A stretch of 64,000 nucleotides of DNA from Candidatus Cloacimonadota bacterium (GCA_019429305.1 JAHYIR010000007.1:1-64000), one strand, 5' to 3'; positions 47,701 through 56,539 are shown, numbered from the stretch's first letter. Numbers and translations are program-made. The notes: generated by a model not told the origin, from the letters alone.

Positions 47701-48157
47701 TGTTCAAGATGAAATTAATTGGTTAAGTGTAACACCAGTATCGGGAACTATTCTACCAACTGGATCACAAGAAATTTTAGTGGAATTCGATTCTAATGAA
47801 CTAACGTTAGGCAATTACAGTAAAACAATCGTAGTTACAAATACTGATCCCAACTCACCACAGATAATAATTCCGGTTAACTTGAATGTAACAGATCTGA
47901 TTCTAGATCCTCCACAGAATGTATCCATTTCTATTGAAAATGGCTGGATAGAATTATCATGGGATATAGTTGTTGGAGCAGATCAGTATATTGTTGAAGT
48001 AACTGATGATATCAACAGCGAATTCTCTGATATTAGTTCTTCACAAGGGGAGTTTGCTGATAACGAAAACCGAATAACATGGTCTATGGAAGTTAATGAG
48101 AACGAAAGCATACTCTTGTTTAGGGTTAAAGCAGTACATGATTTTCAGCGCAAGTAG
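44780..48157 (+). CDS. Secreted M6-family metalloprotease with shared C-terminal module
   Basis: About 1125 residues from the ATG at 44780, which has AAGGAG upstream. It has a signal peptide, an M6 (immune inhibitor A-like) propeptide and catalytic domain with the zinc motif HELFH (His315, Glu316, His319) followed by ALGAPD. A fibronectin-like region (about 510-610), a jelly-roll-like stretch, and an Ig/BACON-like region with SGELEYRI...NWLSVTP follow. The final roughly 80 residues (DPPQNVSISI to FRVKAVHD) are the shared module. It follows the two subtilisins on the same strand. Confidence 0.88.
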   Translation: MLRKLSIMTFFIFFCFIVIQQAFAAYLEFVPTEIIQPEGEIISCYASGDEFFNWLHDVNGFTIIVGIDGYYYYGITDGDDVVPTSYRVNSVDPASVGLSPWVKISERAYQERRAIFNDPIERSTVRAPHTGTMNNLVVYIRFADDTEFTIPRSTYDANFNDLSGSSVRSYFQEVSYDQLDIVSHHYPICDLTTNLSYQDSNPRGYYQPYHEVNNPIGYTGGDNGYERRIREHTLLQNAILAIRSQVPTDLNIDGDNDGYVDNVSFIIRGNSGGWAELLWAHRWVLYTYDVRINNKRVWDYTFQPENQCDVYVLCHELFHALGAPDLYHYSYDGFVPAGPWDLMHSGFVHMGAWMKYKYANQAWISNIPELTTSGTYTLNPLSSATNNAYRIASPFSATEFFVVEYRKQMGLFESNLPGSGLLVYRIDSTLNGNAQGPPDEVYIYRPNGTPTENGLINSAHYNSSVGRTEINDYTTNPISFLYNGGPGGLNIHSIGIAGETISFTINIGLPEIPINPQPEDEAFFVYLNNPLSWTNGGGATGYYLSVWKNSPFEYLLENHYLEDTTYLLSSPFETLTTYYWRVDAVNMYGTEIGDVWSFTTGTELEPLAVNIGTGSTLANYIPLNMYWKNSLTQTIYYASDIGTEGLLTQITYYNNFVTNLPGKPVKIWVGETSLSNLSSGWIPSTSLNLVFDGLVDFPAGVNNINIPLQIPYQYNGQNLVVMVNRPMDNQYYNSNDRFYVTSTAVSNRTRYQYSDSTTYDPANPSGGTLTNQVPNTTLLLQTEATDQPEILISPDMINKLMMMNSQSSEVFVIDNQGSGELEYRITITSGDRRDSLDRSIIGSTLTCSEETFLPGTTEDWVFTVFNASTDNEWLKDVYITFPTGVVVNSATPFVGGTGGNMNPDTTSGHNIQIHWHGSGSSGWGVVYPNQSAVATVNVTILSPFVGDIELPFQINGDEYGSQPHTLNGIITLENVQDEINWLSVTPVSGTILPTGSQEILVEFDSNELTLGNYSKTIVVTNTDPNSPQIIIPVNLNVTDLILDPPQNVSISIENGWIELSWDIVVGADQYIVEVTDDINSEFSDISSSQGEFADNENRITWSMEVNENESILLFRVKAVHDFQRK

Positions 48158-48209
48158 GAAGTTATTGTTTTTAAGTATTTAAGATAGATTGATTAAATTA
48201 TAAAATATC

Positions 48210-48215
48210 TTGACA
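48210..48215 (+). promoter_or_regulatory. Candidate -35 element for the first alpha/beta hydrolase
   Basis: TTGACA, 61 bases upstream of the TTG start at 48271. TTAATT follows at 17 bases. Confidence 0.4.
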
Positions 48216-48270
48216 AATAATAACTTTCAGATTTAATTATCTTGTTAATTTTATGTCCAAGGAGGCATAA

Positions 48271-49356
48271 TTGAACAAGAAGTTTTTTTTATTTATCTTA
48301 TTAACTTGCATTGCAGTAAGTCTTTTTTCTTATGCGATAGAGCAGTTTGCTATAACTTTTATTGATCCGAGTCGCAATAACAGGCAAATACTGACCCAGA
48401 TCTTTATACCTGTTGATAATGATTCAAGGACTGAAGACGAATCATTTCCCTTCATAGTTTTCGGTCATGGATATACAACTTCTTACTCTAATTATAACAG
48501 CGTCTGGGAAGCTTTGGTACCACTCGGTTGGATCATGGCATTTCCCACAACTGAAGGGGGAGTTTTTGCTAACACTGAACAATTTGCCCTTGATCTGGCA
48601 TTCCTCAGTTTTGCTATTCCCGCAGCTGGTGAAAACCCATCATCACTACTTTATGATTTAGTAAAACCCATATCTGTTGTCATTGCTCATTCCATGGGTG
48701 GAGGTTGTTCAGTTCTGGCGGCAAGTTATGCTAATAGTTTTGATTCACTTGTAACCTTAGCTGCTTGGCGTCTCTTTGATTCGTCTCCAATTGATGCAGC
48801 TTTTAACGTCTATCTCCCCTCATTGACTTTTGCCGGAGCAGATGATGATTTCATACCACCTGAAAATAATCAACTTCTGATCTATCAAAATCTCAATTCT
48901 ATCTATAAGGTATATTTGTTAATGGACGGAGTAAATCATTCTCAAATCTATAATAATGATGATGTTTTTTATCTGATAAGTCAGTGGTTGGATTTTATAG
49001 TAACAGAAGAGACAGACTATCTTGCTTTATTTGAGAACACATTAGAGAGTTATGAAACAGAGACTATACTTACTTATATGATTCAAAACCGGTATCCTCC
49101 TCAGAACCTTACCATAGCAGTCGATAGTGGTTGGATCGTATTAACATGGGACAAAGCATTAGGAGCAGATTATTATATTGTGGAAGCGACAAATGATCTA
49201 TTGAACCCATTTTTTGATATTAGTACAGGGCAAGGATCATTTTCGGAGACAGAAGATAGTGTAAGCTGGACTTTTTTGCCGATATCAGAACAAAATATTC
49301 TCTTCTTTAGGGTAAGAGTTGAACGCAATACAGATCAAAGAAACAGTACTTTTTAG
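48271..49356 (+). CDS. Secreted alpha/beta hydrolase with shared C-terminal module
   Basis: 361 residues starting at TTG with GGAGG upstream. After the signal peptide it has an alpha/beta hydrolase domain. The nucleophile is Ser141 in AHSMGGG, the acid lies in AGADDDFIPP, and the histidine in GVNHSQIY. The fold resembles chlorophyllase/dienelactone-hydrolase-like esterases (FPFIVFGHGY). The last roughly 80 residues (PPQNLTIAV to FFRVRVE) are the shared module. It is a tandem paralogue of the next gene. Confidence 0.85.
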   Translation: MNKKFFLFILLTCIAVSLFSYAIEQFAITFIDPSRNNRQILTQIFIPVDNDSRTEDESFPFIVFGHGYTTSYSNYNSVWEALVPLGWIMAFPTTEGGVFANTEQFALDLAFLSFAIPAAGENPSSLLYDLVKPISVVIAHSMGGGCSVLAASYANSFDSLVTLAAWRLFDSSPIDAAFNVYLPSLTFAGADDDFIPPENNQLLIYQNLNSIYKVYLLMDGVNHSQIYNNDDVFYLISQWLDFIVTEETDYLALFENTLESYETETILTYMIQNRYPPQNLTIAVDSGWIVLTWDKALGADYYIVEATNDLLNPFFDISTGQGSFSETEDSVSWTFLPISEQNILFFRVRVERNTDQRNSTF

Positions 49357-49430
49357 TTTGATTTTTCCTTTCTCTATATTATATTTTTATTCATAGAGTA
49401 CTGAACAGTGTATTAACAGTGGAGGAAATT

Positions 49431-50516
49431 ATGAGAAAAAGGATCATATTTGTTTTTATATTTAGTTTTATTCTTTTGAATCTATTTTCATACTCGATCC
49501 ATCAGGTGAGCATTTCTTTTATTGATCCCGACCGTAATAACAGACAGATACCTACTCAGGTTTTCATTCCGGTTGATATTGAATCCAACCGACAAAGTGA
49601 ACAGGAATTCCCGTTTATCGTATTTGGACATGGCTTCCTGCAATCTTATACCGTTTATCAGTCAGTTTGGCAAGCTATCGTTCCTTTGGGTTGGATAATG
49701 GCATTTCCCACAACTGAAGGAGGGTTTTCACCCAGTCATCAAAATTTTGCCCTTGATATTGCCTTTCTCAGTTTTGCCATCTTAGAAGCTAGTGAAGACC
49801 CGGCTTCACCTCTCTATAACAAAGTGAAACCAATATCAGTTGCTATGGGGCATTCTATGGGTGGGGGAGCAAGTGTCCTGGCAGCCAGCGGAACCCATGA
49901 CTTTTCGGCTTTAGCTACATTTGCTGCTGCTGATACTAATCCTTCAGCCATTAATGCCGCTCTGAATGTTAATGTACCATCTCTGACTTTTTCGGGAACG
50001 GCTGATTGGGTTACTCCACCTTCATCACATCAAATTCCCATCTATAACAATCTAGCTTCTATTTACAAAAGTTTTATCTCTCTTAATGGAGTTGGACATG
50101 CAGGAATTTATTCTAACAATATTGCATTAACGCTCTTAGCAGAATGGCTCTATTTTATTGAAAGCAAAGAAATTGCTTATCTAGTATCATTCGAAGATCT
50201 TTTAGATGGTTTTTTCAATAATGGTAATATCACCTACGCTATCGAAAACTATTATCCTCCGGAGAATATCGCTATTTCAATAGAAAATGAGGTATTAACC
50301 ATTTCTTGGGATAAGGCATTAGGAGCAGATCACTATATAGTTGAGGCAACGGATGATATCAACGGTGTTTTCAACAATATCAGTTCCGATCAAGGGAATT
50401 TCACAGAAATAGACGAGATAGTATTTTGGAGTTTTCCTATTGATTACAGTGAGTCACGATTATTCTTCAGAGTAAAAACAATGCGAAGTACCCTCAATAA
50501 TACTAATATCCAGTGA
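49431..50516 (+). CDS. Secreted alpha/beta hydrolase, tandem paralogue
   Basis: About 361 residues from the ATG at 49431 with GGAGG upstream. Same architecture as its upstream neighbour: a signal peptide, a hydrolase domain with Ser142 in GHSMGGG, an acid in GTADWVTPP, a histidine in GVGHAGIY, and the shared C-terminal module (YPPENIAISI to FFRVKTM). Substrate unknown; an extracellular esterase or lipase is likely. Confidence 0.85.
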   Translation: MRKRIIFVFIFSFILLNLFSYSIHQVSISFIDPDRNNRQIPTQVFIPVDIESNRQSEQEFPFIVFGHGFLQSYTVYQSVWQAIVPLGWIMAFPTTEGGFSPSHQNFALDIAFLSFAILEASEDPASPLYNKVKPISVAMGHSMGGGASVLAASGTHDFSALATFAAADTNPSAINAALNVNVPSLTFSGTADWVTPPSSHQIPIYNNLASIYKSFISLNGVGHAGIYSNNIALTLLAEWLYFIESKEIAYLVSFEDLLDGFFNNGNITYAIENYYPPENIAISIENEVLTISWDKALGADHYIVEATDDINGVFNNISSDQGNFTEIDEIVFWSFPIDYSESRLFFRVKTMRSTLNNTNIQ

Positions 50517-50589
50517 GTTAACAGTTATTAGATAAATATTTCTTTTCGCTCCTGTATAATCAGCTAATTTTTATGATCCTTCAATTAAA

Positions 50590-50595
50590 TTGACA
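50590..50595 (+). promoter_or_regulatory. Candidate -35 element for the 50651 lipoprotein
   Basis: TTGACA, 61 bases upstream of the ATG at 50651. Confidence 0.35.
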
Positions 50596-50650
50596 AATTA
50601 CAACACCTTATTTTTAATTAACTTACAATATCTATCTTACGGAGGTTAAT

Positions 50651-51490
50651 ATGAGAAAGCTGATTTTAATAATAGTTTTGTCTGTGACAATCTTATTTGT
50701 TGTCAGTTGTGAAGTAAAACTACCCGATAGGGTTTATGAAGAAGGTAGTTACTGGATTGACGGTTACTTTCAACAACAGGGGATCGTAACTCCTCAACCG
50801 GGTGTTAAGACTATTGAAGCTCTTGTAGAGGGTACATGGCGAGAATTTGAACTGCAAGATTTTCCTGAATCTTTTATGGAATGGAACATAAACAAAAGAA
50901 TTGATACTTTAGGTCGTTTTCGTAATATGCAGCCACCTGAACTGGCAGGACCGCATAATGGGGTCGTAGCAACGTATGGTATTAGACGCGGTGATACGGA
51001 GTTTAAGCTCAATAATGCTGTCAAAGGGATGGGTTTTTTGCCTAAATACGAAAAATTATTGGAAACAATAGAGCTTTTAGAGAACACCAAAAATGAAGAA
51101 TTTGCTAAAAAATTGAATATCCTCGAAGAGTTATATGAGAATGCAGAAGAGATATTTGATAAAGATAAACAGGTCTCTTTGGAGTTATACTCAACACCCG
51201 AATTTGAAACTCAAACTTTTCTTAATCAGATGACCAATCCTATCTCAACGATCGTATTCCTTGATATTCCTACTTTTAAATTAAAAACTATCGTTCGACT
51301 TCTACATCCGGATGATCCTGATCTCACTGAATATGAGCAACTGATTATCAGATATGTAAATGAGGTCTATAGATTCTTTCATGGTGGAAGAGATACATAT
51401 ATACCGACTGTAGTTTATTATGTTGTCGAGGTTTATGACAGTTCACCAGGGAGACCTGATGCCCGTGGTTTAAGAGTAGATTCGGAATAG
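50651..51490 (+). CDS. Hypothetical lipoprotein
   Basis: 279 residues with a lipoprotein signal (VVSC, Cys near residue 20) and a GGAGG site. The mature protein has no family I recognise. Visible features are YWIDGYFQQQG near the start and a helical, acidic central stretch (LEELYENAEEIFDKDK). It does not carry the shared C-terminal module of the preceding genes. A large palindrome follows 26 bases after the stop. Confidence 0.6.
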   Translation: MRKLILIIVLSVTILFVVSCEVKLPDRVYEEGSYWIDGYFQQQGIVTPQPGVKTIEALVEGTWREFELQDFPESFMEWNINKRIDTLGRFRNMQPPELAGPHNGVVATYGIRRGDTEFKLNNAVKGMGFLPKYEKLLETIELLENTKNEEFAKKLNILEELYENAEEIFDKDKQVSLELYSTPEFETQTFLNQMTNPISTIVFLDIPTFKLKTIVRLLHPDDPDLTEYEQLIIRYVNEVYRFFHGGRDTYIPTVVYYVVEVYDSSPGRPDARGLRVDSE

Positions 51491-51516
51491 CATCCTGTAA
51501 ACAACAATCTTACAAT

Positions 51517-51573
51517 TACCCTAAGGGAGGACCGTAGTCGGATGGGTGCCGACTACGGTCCTCCCTTAGGGTA
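51517..51573. repeat. Perfect 25-bp inverted repeat
   Basis: Arms begin TACCCTAAGGGAGGACCG and are separated by a seven-base loop (ATGGGTG). No T run follows. It belongs with the CCCTA/TAGGG-ended palindromes at 7241, 22089 and 59331. Confidence 0.75.
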
Positions 51574-51697
51574 GATCTAAGTATATTGAGATCAGTAGAG
51601 GGTATTATGTAAATTTCAAGAACTGTTCTGACAAAAACAATATATAACTTACTAATTGAAGGCAATTTAGAAGAACAGCAAAAAGGATAGATACGAG

Positions 51698-52399
51698 ATG
51701 GATGAGAAAAGTTTATTGAGAAAGATAAAAGTGATACAGGTCATTAACATTATTGGTTTTTTGGGGATGTTGATAATAAATGCTCTGGCAAATATTTTAC
51801 CGATCGGAGGGAAAGGTACAGGTGAATTATCTGCTCAATATCCGAATCTTTTTGTACCTGCCGGTTATACATTTTCGATCTGGGGTTTGATATACTTGAT
51901 GTTACTCTGTTTTACTATTTATCAGGCACGTGATCTTTTCAGTAATTCCAGGAAAAGTGAAGAATTGCATAACAAAGTTGGGTTGTTTTTTTTCATAACC
52001 TGTCTCTTAAACATCGGGTGGATTTTTGCATGGCATTATGAATTGGTTCTCTTTTCTGTGATAATAATGCTACTACTTCTTGATTCTCTAATCTCTTTGT
52101 ATTTAAAATTGGGAATAGGTAAGAATGATTTCACTTTGATAGAGAGACTATTTGTCCAAATTCCATTTAGCTTATATCTCGGCTGGATAACAATAGCTAT
52201 AGTTGCTAATATAACAGCTTTTTTGGTTAATATTGGCTGGAGTCGTTTTGGTCTAAGCGAATGGTTCTGGTTTTGGTTAGTAATATTAGTCTGCGTGATA
52301 ATAGAGATCATTGTCTTCATCAAACGGAAAGATGTAGTCTTTAATTTGGTAGCCATCTGGGCTTTTATTGGCATTCTGGTAGCAAATCTGCCATCTTGA
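51698..52399 (+). CDS. TspO/MBR-related membrane protein
   Basis: 233 residues with about six membrane segments. Near the N terminus, NALANILPIGGKGTGELS and PAGYTFSIWGLIY match the tryptophan-rich TspO-like family found in bacteria; aromatic residues are frequent. TspO proteins bind porphyrins or other hydrophobic ligands. It precedes the xanthine dehydrogenase genes by 180 bases and may not be in their operon. Confidence 0.75.
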   Translation: MDEKSLLRKIKVIQVINIIGFLGMLIINALANILPIGGKGTGELSAQYPNLFVPAGYTFSIWGLIYLMLLCFTIYQARDLFSNSRKSEELHNKVGLFFFITCLLNIGWIFAWHYELVLFSVIIMLLLLDSLISLYLKLGIGKNDFTLIERLFVQIPFSLYLGWITIAIVANITAFLVNIGWSRFGLSEWFWFWLVILVCVIIEIIVFIKRKDVVFNLVAIWAFIGILVANLPS

Positions 52400-52579
52400 T
52401 CAGGCACAGGGTATAATTATAGTGAGAGTTTTCAATAAGAACAATTGTCATTCACTCTTAAGAAGAGAAGAAATATCTGAAAACAGAGCTTTGTATCGTC
52501 AAAGTTGAGATATTTATCCTAAAAAAACCTTTACAAGCAAACTCTCTATCTTTAATTCAACAAACTAAAATAGTACGAG

Positions 52580-54112
52580 ATGATTATGAAAATTCAAAAC
52601 CCTAATCCCGGATCCAATGAGCATATTAACAGTAAAAGGATCAAATTCATTCTCAATGGAGTAGAGAAGTCAATAATAGTCCCTCCGGGAATAACCCTGT
52701 TGGATATGCTGCATAATAAACTCAATCTCTACGGTACCAAATCAACCTGTAATGAGGGTGATTGTGGATCGTGTACTGTGATCATTGGGAAACGAGAAGA
52801 TGATAAGATAATCTATCAGGCAGTCAATTCCTGTCTCTATCCGGCAGTTCGTATCCACAATAAACATCTGATAACGATAGAAGGAATAGGAACACCGGAT
52901 AAACTTCATCCGATACAAGAAGCTCTTTTGGATCACCACGGAACCCAATGCGGATACTGTACCCCCGGTTTTGTGATGGCACTTTTAGCTCTCTTCATGC
53001 ATAACCAGAATCCTGAAAGATCTGACATATTCAAGGCATTGGAAGGGAATCTTTGCCGATGTACCGGTTATGATGCTATCTTTCAAGCTACTATGCACTT
53101 GAGGGGAAAGTTGGAAACCGGAAATTCACTCTTACCAGCCAAGCTAAGTGGTGCAGAAGAAAAAATTGGGAAGCTGGATGAAACAGTAGAAGAGATAGTT
53201 CAAGAGAATAGAGAACTACTGGGCACAATAGGTTATTTACAACCCAAGACGATCAATGAATTATTACAATTTTTACAGAAATTTCACTCAACTGAAGAAT
53301 ATGGTTTGATCAATGGAGCGACTGATTTGCTTGTCCAGGCAAATGTCAACCGGATGTATCGACCTTGGTTGATTGATATAACAGAGATCCCGGAGCTACG
53401 TTCAATAAAGAATGAAGGGGATAAAATAGCTATTGGAGCAACCGTCGTTCTGTCAGAGATAGCAAAATCTCAGATCATCCAGGAACACTTGCCTGTTTTT
53501 ATCAAGACGATAACTTTGATAGCTTCAGAGCAGATCCGGAATTTAGCGACTTTAGCAGGAAATATAGGTAATGCTTCCCCTGTGGCAGATACCCCTCCAG
53601 TGTTGATGGTTCTCGATGCCGAATTAGAATTGACCTCTGCTGACGGTAAGCGGCTTGTCAAATTGGGTGATTATTATCTCGATTATAAAAAAACGGCCTT
53701 AAAACAGGGTGAGTTTATCTCTCGCATAATAATTCCTAAATCCCAAAATGGTTTCTATTATCACGATATGCAGAAAGCAGCTAAGAGGCGAGCGGTAGAT
53801 ATATCGTCAGTAAATTCAGCGATCTCAATACTAATCATAGATGAAAGAATTGAGAATGTAGGGATCGCTTTTGGTGGAGTAGCCCCCTATCCTGCACTGG
53901 CAAAGAAGACAATGTCTCTGATAGAAGGGAGGCAGCTGGAACCTGAGTGGTTTGCTGAGGCAGCAGAAACTGCAGTGTCGGAGTTCACTCCTATCAGTGA
54001 CGTGCGGGGAAGAGAGGATTACCGAAGAGTATTGATTCGTAATCAAATGATGAATTACCTGATCAATTGTTATGAACAATATCAGAAATCGTTGAAAAGT
54101 GAGAAGAGGTAA
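52580..54112 (+). CDS. Xanthine dehydrogenase small subunit (2Fe-2S plus FAD)
   Basis: 510 residues fusing two units. Residues about 20-180 hold two [2Fe-2S] sites (CNEGDCGSC with a later Cys; TQCGYCTPG; LCRCTGYD). Residues about 215-500 are a molybdopterin-dehydrogenase FAD domain (GYLQPKTINEL, NGATDLL, TLAGNIGNASP). It delivers electrons from the Mo subunit encoded two bases downstream to NAD or another acceptor. The start may be at 52580 or the ATG two codons later; the ribosome binding site is weak. Confidence 0.92.
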   Translation: MIMKIQNPNPGSNEHINSKRIKFILNGVEKSIIVPPGITLLDMLHNKLNLYGTKSTCNEGDCGSCTVIIGKREDDKIIYQAVNSCLYPAVRIHNKHLITIEGIGTPDKLHPIQEALLDHHGTQCGYCTPGFVMALLALFMHNQNPERSDIFKALEGNLCRCTGYDAIFQATMHLRGKLETGNSLLPAKLSGAEEKIGKLDETVEEIVQENRELLGTIGYLQPKTINELLQFLQKFHSTEEYGLINGATDLLVQANVNRMYRPWLIDITEIPELRSIKNEGDKIAIGATVVLSEIAKSQIIQEHLPVFIKTITLIASEQIRNLATLAGNIGNASPVADTPPVLMVLDAELELTSADGKRLVKLGDYYLDYKKTALKQGEFISRIIIPKSQNGFYYHDMQKAAKRRAVDISSVNSAISILIIDERIENVGIAFGGVAPYPALAKKTMSLIEGRQLEPEWFAEAAETAVSEFTPISDVRGREDYRRVLIRNQMMNYLINCYEQYQKSLKSEKR

Positions 54113-54114
54113 TT

Positions 54115-56505
54115 ATGGCAAAGAGACCTTGGCATATCAGCGGTAAACTACACATAACAGGAAACTCGCGTTTTATTGGAGAAGAGCCCAAACCGGAAGG
54201 AATTCTCTCTGCGAAATTACTCTTCAGCCCGGTTGCTCATGCCCAGATAAACAAATTAGACATCTCACCGGCATTAGCCATGAAAGATATCACTACTGTC
54301 CTGACAGCAAAGGACATCCCCGGTAAGAATAAACTGGGACATTTGTTCGATGATGAACCTCTATTAACTGTAGAAGAGATAACCTATGTAGGTCAACCTT
54401 TGGCAATTGTACTCTCTTCTTATCCCAACGTAGCTGCTGAGGGGACAAAGCAGATCATTCTTAAGTATAAAGAGCTTAAACCGCTCCTCAGCATCAGAGA
54501 TGCAGAAGAAAACAAATCTTGGTATGTTCCGGAAAGAGTATTCGAAAACGGTGATCTGAATAAAGGATTCAAAGATTCTGCCTTTATATTAGAAGGGGAG
54601 ACAGAAACTTCAACCCATGAACATTTTTATTTTGAGACGCAACGATGTATAGCAGTTCCCGGAGAAGGTGAACAAATGACGGTCTATTCTGCAACTCAGA
54701 GTACTATGGAAGTACAGGAAGCTGTTGCCAAAGTATTAGGAACAGCAGTGCATAATGTGATTGTTGATGTGATGCGTCTCGGTGGGGCTTTTGGAGGAAA
54801 GGAGAGCAGGGCGACAATCTTTGCCTGTTTAACAGCATTAGCAGCAAAGATAACCGGTAAACCGGTAGAACTTAAGTTAAGCAGGAAAGAGGATTTTCTC
54901 TATACAGGTAAACGACACCCTTTCTGGAGCAGATACAAAGTCGGCTTTGATGAATTGGGTTGTATCAATTCCTATGATGTAGAACTGGTTTCCAATGGTG
55001 GTGCTTATACAGATCTATCGATAGCCATCTTACAGAGAGCTATGTTTCATGCCGAAAATGCTTATTATATCCCTAATGTAAGGATCAGAGGGAGAGCATG
55101 CAGGACAAATCTACCTCCAAATACAGCATTTAGAGGTTTCGGCGCACCTCAGGGAATTTATGTAATTGAGAGCGTAATCGAACGGATTGCCTATACCCTG
55201 AAAAAGGATCCGATGGAGATCCGCCGTCTCAATTCCTATCAATCAGGACAAATAACCCCTTATGGACAAGAAGTGCAAGAATCCGATATGGTAAAACTCT
55301 TCGACAGATTGATAGAAAAGAGTAATTATGAACAACTAAAGAAAGAAACAATAGATTTCAATAAAAAGAATGATCGTAAAAAAAGAGGGCTGGCTGTAGT
55401 TCCCGTTAAATTTGGTATTTCATTCACCTCACCTGTACTTAATCAAGGTTCAGCACTGGTCTGGATCTATATCGATGGAACGGTTTCGGTAACTACCGGT
55501 GGTGTTGAGATGGGGCAGGAGGTAAATACTAAAGTTGCAGCAGTAGTTTCCAGAGTTTTGGGCATATCTCGCGATAATATCCGTGTAGAGAGTAGCAATA
55601 CTCAGCGAGTTGGTAATGCCTCTCCGACGGCTGCATCTACAGGTAGTGATATCAATGGTAACGCTGCCCGAATTGCTTGTGAAGAATTGCTTTCCAGATT
55701 GCTTCCTCTCGCGGCGGAATTGTTAGAAGCAAAGAACAGCGTTAAACCTGCTCCCGGTTCGATTGTATTCGAAGATGATAAAGTATTTGATAAAAAATTT
55801 CCACTCTTTGTACTTTCTTTCCCTGAGCTTATCCAACAAGCATACGACAGACGAATTGCCTTAGGTGCTTACGGTTATTATAAAACACCGGGTATCTGGT
55901 TTGATAAAGACAAAAACAAAGGGAATCCCTTCTATTACTATGTCTATGGGTGTGCTTTGGTTAGAGTAGAGATTGATCTGATGACAGGAGAGAACAAGTT
56001 ACTGGAAGTCTATATTATACATCAGAACGGGAAATCACTCCATATTGATGTAGATAGAGGTCAGACAATCGGGGCTTTTATGCAATCATACGGCTGGTGC
56101 ACTATCGAAGAGATGCCTTGGGACGATAAGGGGCATTATCTCGCTTCGACAGTATCTACTTATAAGATCCCCTGTATTCGTGACTTGCCGGAAAAACTGG
56201 AAGTTGAACTGATCGAATCTGAGAATGAATATGCCAGTGTATTAGGTAGTAAAGCGGTTGGTGAGCCACCCTATATATATGGAGAGGCAGCACATTTTGC
56301 AATTAAAAATGCTCTGCAATCAATGTCTGAAGAGGAGATCTCATTACCTTTCCCGGCAACTCCTGAAGCAGTTCTGATGACAATAGAGAAGATCAAGAAA
56401 AAGAATCCAACAAAAGTAAAAATAGCAGAAAATCTGATAAAAAAGACAACAAAACCGAAACCGAAAATCAAATCAATAATTTCAGGGATCGAGCCTGAAT
56501 TATAA
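54115..56505 (+). CDS. Xanthine dehydrogenase molybdenum-binding subunit
   Basis: 796 residues. It has the XDH hallmarks GGAFGGKE, AFRGFGAPQ, GGVEMGQEVN (Glu equivalent to the substrate-binding Glu), ASPTAASTGSDINGNA, and the catalytic glutamate in GSKAVGEPP. These match true xanthine dehydrogenases. The C-terminal tail (last 35 residues) is lysine-rich and extends beyond usual homologues. An AGAGGT site lies in the end of the small-subunit gene. The two subunits together oxidise hypoxanthine/xanthine or work in the reverse direction on urate. Confidence 0.93.
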   Translation: MAKRPWHISGKLHITGNSRFIGEEPKPEGILSAKLLFSPVAHAQINKLDISPALAMKDITTVLTAKDIPGKNKLGHLFDDEPLLTVEEITYVGQPLAIVLSSYPNVAAEGTKQIILKYKELKPLLSIRDAEENKSWYVPERVFENGDLNKGFKDSAFILEGETETSTHEHFYFETQRCIAVPGEGEQMTVYSATQSTMEVQEAVAKVLGTAVHNVIVDVMRLGGAFGGKESRATIFACLTALAAKITGKPVELKLSRKEDFLYTGKRHPFWSRYKVGFDELGCINSYDVELVSNGGAYTDLSIAILQRAMFHAENAYYIPNVRIRGRACRTNLPPNTAFRGFGAPQGIYVIESVIERIAYTLKKDPMEIRRLNSYQSGQITPYGQEVQESDMVKLFDRLIEKSNYEQLKKETIDFNKKNDRKKRGLAVVPVKFGISFTSPVLNQGSALVWIYIDGTVSVTTGGVEMGQEVNTKVAAVVSRVLGISRDNIRVESSNTQRVGNASPTAASTGSDINGNAARIACEELLSRLLPLAAELLEAKNSVKPAPGSIVFEDDKVFDKKFPLFVLSFPELIQQAYDRRIALGAYGYYKTPGIWFDKDKNKGNPFYYYVYGCALVRVEIDLMTGENKLLEVYIIHQNGKSLHIDVDRGQTIGAFMQSYGWCTIEEMPWDDKGHYLASTVSTYKIPCIRDLPEKLEVELIESENEYASVLGSKAVGEPPYIYGEAAHFAIKNALQSMSEEEISLPFPATPEAVLMTIEKIKKKNPTKVKIAENLIKKTTKPKPKIKSIISGIEPEL

Positions 56506-56539
56506 ACTTATGAAAATATTCTTAAAGGGGTATAAGTAA

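Noticed and set aside
50794-51090. A 98-residue minus-strand frame in the lipoprotein gene
   Set aside because: Antisense to the lipoprotein frame, which has a signal peptide and a ribosome binding site.
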